64,000 nucleotides of DNA from Maea johnstoni. Its lineage: Eukaryota > Annelida > Polychaeta > Spionida > Magelonidae. The stretch spans positions 15,669,769-15,733,768 of the forward strand of contig OZ012691.1 in the NCBI GenBank assembly GCA_963942565.1, in the 5' to 3' direction. The notes under the pieces were generated by a model. The model worked only from the letters and a program-made list of their open reading frames with translations, ran no database searches and was not told the DNA's origin. Of this stretch, positions 1 through 64,000 are shown one piece after another (the stretch's first letter is position 1; each line of letters opens with the position of its first letter). Position numbers and translations under genes: made by a program.

Positions 1-1132
1 GCAGGTGGTCTGTATAAGCAGCTGAAATATCGGGTATGAAATGCACTTCATTCTCTAAACAATGGAAAAGGCTCAATACATACCAAAGTATGATTATCAA
101 ATTTTTAGTTAACAAATATCATGAAAATATTTGAGACTGATACATCAAGTCATGAATATCAAATTTGTAATGAGGAAATAGCATGAAATTTTGGGACTGG
201 TCTTGTAAGACAAGTGGTCTCCATGAGCAGGTGGTTCTGGTAAGTTTGGCTGCATATAGAAACAGAATAGTTAAGATGATAGTCATATAATGATAGGCAT
301 GCATTTTGCCAACAGACTGTTCCAGAAAAAAATAACTATGGGAGGACATTATTAATTTTTGTGAATAAATCCAAATCTTTTGAGGGGGTACTCATGAATT
401 CCCCTACAATTTTGTCTGTAAATGCAAATGTACTAATGATATGCATACAAATATAATTTCCATCCCTTTTTTCTAGAACAGATCTGGCAGGATTGAATTC
501 ATTTAACGGATACCACCTTAACAGGTCCCTGTTAAAACAAGAGGAATCATAAACTGACGATATAATGAAAAGTTGTTTGTACTAGTAACATTTACAAAAA
601 TATGAATATCCCATTAATACAAAATAAAACAAAAAAAATTCAAAAATAGAGACATAATAAGTACCACATCACACTCCTTAACCTAATGCTCCATCCCCCC
701 TTTTTTTTTTTACTGTATCCACATTTTCAGAATATAACTTATTAAAGAACACTGTTTGGCATATCAGTTGTCCTTTAGTACAGTTCCAAAATGAAATATA
801 ACAGCGTCAAGATAGCTTACAATTTGAAAATTGTTTAGTGAAAGAATTAAGCAAATCTAGGGCTATGAGATCTTGGGTGGGGCTTAATGGCGATTCAACA
901 TTCCAAAGTCCTGAGGTCTCCCTAAGTTTTTAACCGAAGCCTGACCCTTGTGGCAACGAACTCGCAGCAATGGACCCTCCCTTCTTTGCTACCCATGACA
1001 CCACCTGGTGGTGGGTTATGGTACTACTAACCTGCCACTGTTCTAGCTGCTGCAAGAGATCTATTTTCTGTTGTACCCTCCCCTTTTTCCTACCCATGGC
1101 ACCACCTGGTGGTGGTTGATGGTACTACTAAC
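1..1132. other. Left flank: BICDL intron
   Basis: No further coding exon recognised between 1 and the exon 9 copy at 1032. The family's final exon must lie further left. Confidence 0.6.
1032..1073 (-). pseudogene. Partial tandem copy of BICDL exon 9 with its donor
   Basis: A unit of about 101 bp (975-1075) repeats as 1076-1177. The second unit is the end of real exon 9; the first carries QQKIDLLQQLEQWQ followed by the same CAG|GTTAGTAG donor. The copied 14 codons are still open and differ by two residues from the real ones. There is no acceptor in front of it, so it is probably an intronic fossil, though it offers a downstream alternative donor. Confidence 0.85.
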
Positions 1133-49357
<48,225 letters not shown>

Positions 49358-49399
49358 TTTTAGGGCGAAAACACATAAAAATCCTACTACCAACTACTA

Positions 49400-49962
49400 C
49401 TAAGTCCTCAAGGAGGAGTGTCTTGTCATCTTCTTAACATACTAGTCGCTGTCAGGATCACGAATCAGTGAATGACAGGACCTTTTCGGCCAAAATAATC
49501 CTTTCATGGTCCATACACGTAAACTACTCAATCGTGTAGTGATAAGATGGCGACTGACAACATTCGAACCCGAAAGAGGTACTTGTTTGGTTCCGAATAT
49601 ACTCGATACAAACTATGTCAAACATTATTCTTTTGGCTCAATTTAAGTATTTTTATTTTGATTCTATCCTAAAAATATTATTTTGACCTCTTAAAAAACT
49701 AAATCATCTAATGAAAAAGTGACTTTGATGAGGCTAGATCAGTATCCCATTTTCCTTTCGGGTCTACCAGTTTGACCTAGTTCCCAGAGCACGTGAGCCA
49801 ATCACTGGAATCATTGACTAATTTTCGACCAATCAAATTCAAAGAAAATAGATCGACCGCCATGTTTAAACTGAAAATGATGTCCAACTTATGAGGACTG
49901 TATTCCACGACATATTTTACAATTTTTTGGAATTATTAAGGATCTGATGAGTAACTAACTTG
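49400..49962. promoter_or_regulatory. Probable bidirectional BICDL/CIT promoter and CIT non-coding first exon
   Basis: Divergent interval between the BICDL start and CIT. It contains AAGATGGCGAC (49544-49554) and CGCCATGTTT (about 49858-49867), both YY1-like; an E-box CACGTG (49790-49795); and two CCAATCA boxes (49798-49804 and 49829-49835). There is no TATA box at a convincing place. A strong donor CTTG|GTAAG at 49962/49963 could end a CIT 5' UTR exon that splices to 51943. Start sites are inferred, not seen. Confidence 0.55.
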
Positions 49963-50629
49963 GTAAGAAGTTTTCTGGATAAAGTAAAATTGTAGTGAAT
50001 GTCTCATAAGGGGACTTTGTCTCTGAATTGTTAGGTTATCAGTGTTTTTGTTTAACAATCCCATTCATTTCCTGTCTTTTCAAACTTGTCTCAAGACATT
50101 TGATTTGATTGTGATTTTTTTCTATTCACTCTAGATTTCTTTTATATGATTTTAACAAATACTTATCTAATAGTTCTCTTAGTGATTCAAATATCTTCAC
50201 TTATAAGGTTATGTATTAGAATTGACTGTCACATTTTAATAACTGACAACTGTGTTGACTTTTGTGTACAGGCAAATGTCTGTGACTGTGTCTGTGTCTG
50301 TGATGATGGTAATTTGATGAAGCTTTTTTTTTTCAATTTCCTGAGCCCCTTAAATGACAGTTTGTTTAACTGACAAATTAACATTGCCTTAATGTAGTGT
50401 ACCTTGTAATGCCTCTGAAAATTTTAAATATATACAGCCTTTCTTAATAATTCTACATGGCTGTGGCATCAATACCTACACTATGTGTATGTACAACCGA
50501 ATACATTTTCAAAAAACATTTGAATGCATGAATGGTGTGGTCTCTTGGAGGATTGCTAACAATAACTTAATATTTTTTGAAATGGTGTGCCAGTCTTATC
50601 TTGGACAGACTCTAAAAAGTACTACATGT

Positions 50630-50890
50630 TGACTCAAAATGTTACTGGTCCCACAGGGCCAGTAACACCTCTATAGGTTCTACTGGTCCTCTAAAACTTT
50701 ACTGGTCCTACACATTTTTCTTTAACATATGGTAAGAGAAAACATTGCATAAAATTTACTGACAACAATTGTTTTGAATTTATTTTATCTTCATTTATTT
50801 CAAAAATATTTGAGGACATTCTTGAGGGGAAATTTAAAACAAGAATGTCCCCAAAAGTTTACTGGCCCTGTAGGATCAGTTGAGTTTTTT
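50630..50890. repeat. Dispersed ~260-bp repeat (ACTGGTCCT family), second copy
   Basis: Lies in the putative CIT 5' UTR intron; same internal blocks as 35672-35945. Confidence 0.6.
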
Positions 50891-51069
50891 CACTGTCCCA
50901 AAGCCATTTTTGGGAAAAAAATTAATGGCCTTGGGCTAGCAGTTCACTGTTAGTATCGAGCTCTGCTTGGTTCCAATTAAGACCCTGCAATGATTTCAAT
51001 AGCAAATGAATTGAACTTTGTAGATAAATTTGTAAGTACATTTGAAACCATCATTTGAACTAAAATCTA

Positions 51070-51562
51070 TTTGTAAATAGGGCTGCACACCGGAAACCGG
51101 TTGCAGACCGTAACCGATCATTAGGCTGCCTAATGATAATGATAACCGTCCCAAAATAAACCGGTTTGAAAAACCGATAAAGCAGCTATGAGGAAACTGC
51201 CTTACCTTACTGTTGACATCGCTCCGAGCACTTCCTAAGCCGTGATTCAATGAAACAACGGCTCGGCATTGGCATAAATACTTTCGTATTTTATTCTTAA
51301 TGGATAATTCGTTCAAATTTAATATTCTATGGCAAAATAAAACTCATAATAATCAAATATACGATTCTGTTTTATTCAAAGAATTTGAAATCATATTTCA
51401 TGGAAAAAAAAACAGGTTTTGAATACAAAAGTTTGGCTATTTTTCAGAAGTTCGTCCCACGCGGTATCGTTAAAAAAACCGTTAAGAAACCGTATCGTTT
51501 CAAAGTTATCAGTATCATATCAAATCGTTAAATTCTTAACAGTGTGCAGCCCTATTTGTAAA
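51070..51562. mobile_element. hAT-like non-autonomous DNA transposon with perfect target duplication
   Basis: Element 51078-51554 (477 bp) starts TAGGGCTGCACAC and ends with its exact 13-nt inverse. TTTGTAAA flanks it on both sides (51070-51077 and 51555-51562), an 8-bp target duplication as hAT elements make. No transposase frame. It sits in the putative 5' UTR intron of CIT; intact ends suggest a fairly recent insertion. Confidence 0.85.
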
Positions 51563-51963
51563 GGTCCAACGACACCAACCCTGACCATATATAAGCTGTT
51601 CTAGATTCATGAGGCAATTATAATATGGAATATGTATGTTTTACTGATGACTTGGAAGAAATCAACACTAAGTTGATGTTTAATACCAAAATTACATTGT
51701 AAAGAAAGTTCACTGACTTAAAACTAAATTGCATCAAGAAGTAATCATTTACTATATATACTAGTTCTAAAGTTATTTAAGACAGATAATTTGAAAGTGA
51801 ACTTATCTTGAGTACAAGAAAATTGGAAAGTCTGATACCAGACCGGTCACCGTGTAGTTAAAACACCTATATAAAAAGTACTATTTATGATCAAATTGAT
51901 CAGCAATACCTCACTACATACACATACATTTGCTTCAAACAGGTATCATCCATAATCGTCATA

Positions 51964-62502
<10,539 letters not shown>

Positions 62503-62532
62503 GTAAATAAACAAAATAAAAATAGCACTCTA

Positions 62533-62582
62533 CACCCTTCCAATACTGAGGCTACTTTTGTCAAAAGCACAAGGACGCAAAG
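62533..62582 (+). mobile_element. piggyBac-like MITE, copy 11, cut by another MITE
   Basis: Only the left ~50 nt (CACCCTTCCAATACTGAGGC to GACGCAAAG) remain; it stops exactly where the TAGCCAGCAGGG family begins at 62583. Confidence 0.65.
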
Positions 62583-62800
62583 CATAGTCTCAGCCAGCAG
62601 GGCATCTTGGTGTAATTCGGACACCCAAATCCTCAAAAAATACCCTTTAGGTCACCCATTTTTTTTGTGAGGAAATTTCTTAAAATGTCAATTTCAAGCA
62701 TATAATTGTTTTTTTTCATCTCAATATAATTTCCATGGCATTGTATGTGGATATTATACCTTATTTAAATACCTAATTACATGTTTATGTACTTGCCCGA
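62583..62800 (+). mobile_element. TAGCCAGCAGGG-family MITE, 3'-truncated
   Basis: Begins AGTCTCAGCCAGCAGGGC and runs to about 62800; inserted within a TTAA-flanked MITE. Confidence 0.6.
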
Positions 62801-62884
62801 AAGCCCTTTTTTTCAAAAATTCACTTGGAAGCGGGCTAGTACTTCTGTTGGTGCCTGTGTGTTGTATAAAGCTGCACTCCCACA

Positions 62885-63200
62885 TTCGAGACCTGTTAAA
62901 GACCCGTTCAAGACCCAGGGTTTTGCTCAGGTCTGCATTAGGTCTTGAAGAATATGCAAATTTTCATTTCTATTTTTGTATATCCAGACCATGAACTGAC
63001 TTCAACATGACTGCTAACTGACCTGCCATGACCTGTTTATGCCTGACTCAAGACTTGAACAAGACCTTTTACAGACCTACTCCAGACCATTGCCGACCTG
63101 CTCACGACCATTCAAGACCTATGCAAGACCATTTCAAGACCTACTTGTGACCTACAAGACTTCTAACCGACTTTTAACAGACCTCTACATGACTCGAGGA
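62885..63200. repeat. Degenerate AAGACCTNNN repeat
   Basis: About 300 bp with GACC every 8-20 nt (CAAGACCTATGCAAGACCAT and the like). A similar tract on the opposite strand begins at ~63890 and runs off the window. Confidence 0.65.
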
Positions 63201-64000
63201 TTTGAGACATCTTAATCAAAAGCCTATACCATAGTAATATAACACTTATCTGGAAATCTTTACTACTGTACCAGTTATAATAGACTTCAGAATGATATTA
63301 TTAAGTGTTACAGGCTCATTCGTACACACGCCTGTGTAATTGATATTTCAAATGACAAGGTAATAGCGAGTGGTTCATTCACAGTTGCTAGTAAATTCTG
63401 GTTCAGTTGCCTGGCTATATCACCATTAGAGGGATAGTAAACTTATCTAAGAGCAGGGGGTTTGTTCAATATGTAGGATATTCGTTTTCAACCACCGCAT
63501 ACGAAAAATTGCATTTTAACCAGATTTAAAATATCAAATGATAAGTCATTGTCCCTGTTTTATTTCTGCTTATAAATTATTTAACCTATTAAATCCCCTG
63601 AAATGGATTTTTGCCTCCATATTATTCTTGGATAAATAATTTTAACATCTGCGTTTGGCTAAAACATGCTAAAAGATGCTCTGTTTTGTATAAACTTGCA
63701 TATTTATTCAATTTCTTGATGGAATAAATCATATCTTAACCCTTTTACTTATGGAGCTTGACATAAATGAAAATATTTGGACAAAAGAAAAAAAACAATA
63801 TTTGGAAAAAAATGACTGATAGTATTAGTATTAGTTATCCTTGTGAAAATGGTATACATTTATGTCTGCTCTGATTCCTTTCCCAGGCCGCAGTGGGTAG
63901 TCACGTGACAATTTCTAGTAAATCTAGGTCATCCACTGGTCTGCAGCTGGTCTTGAAGCAGTCAGTTAGCAGTCTGAAAAGGTCATGAAGCAGTCAGTTG

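Noticed and set aside
1-1031. Final BICDL exon
   Set aside because: Searched for the family's continuation after LEQWQ on the minus strand; no convincing open segment with an acceptor was seen.

Overview
The window looks like a piece of a large, AT-rich invertebrate animal genome. Its protein-coding exons are short (about 95 to 250 nt), use canonical GT/AG splice sites, and sit in very long introns packed with microsatellites, minisatellites, tRNA-derived SINEs and short non-autonomous DNA transposons. I see no operons, bacterial signals or retroviral genes. The gene content is bilaterian; I cannot fix the species from the sequence alone, but a marine invertebrate (invertebrate deuterostome or lophotrochozoan) would fit.

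Two real genes are present, arranged head to head. From 1133 to 49357 on the minus strand lies a BICD-family-like dynein cargo adapter (BICDL1/BICDR type). Nine coding exons were resolved by protein similarity to the remembered human family and by splice phase. One exon of roughly 39 codons that the family predicts between 13323 and 27110 was not found and may lie in the 200-N assembly gap at 20254-20453. The last coding exon(s) lie beyond the left edge. From about 49963 to beyond 64000 on the plus strand lies the citron Rho-interacting kinase (CIT). Eight coding exons (51964-62502) give about 434 N-terminal residues: the complete AGC-type kinase domain and the start of the C-terminal tail. 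The coiled-coil and C1/PH/CNH parts would follow to the right.

The roughly 0.5 kb between them (49400-49960) has CCAAT boxes, an E-box and YY1-like motifs and is probably a bidirectional promoter. The same divergent CIT-BICDL1 neighbourhood exists on human 12q24, so this is apparently an ancient linkage. Both products act with the cytoskeleton (CIT in cytokinesis and midbody function, BICDL in dynein-kinesin vesicle transport).

The most unusual feature is a set of partial tandem exon duplications in both genes. Each copies one splice site plus part of the adjoining exon: BICDL exons at 1032-1073, 7964-8029 and 9239-9298; CIT exons at 58263-58308, at 59814, 59957 and 60105, and at 60706-60755. 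The three CIT copies upstream of the activation-segment exon each retain a juxtaposed AG|GTGAGC, which reads as a 3' and a 5' splice site at once.

The introns hold several repeat families: a ~210-bp TTAA-flanked piggyBac-like MITE (about 11 copies), a hAT-like element with a perfect 8-bp target duplication, a 2.45-kb element with 13-bp terminal inverted repeats and many GTTACGGAATCAC motifs, other MITE families, SINEs, and numerous 30- to 380-bp tandem arrays.
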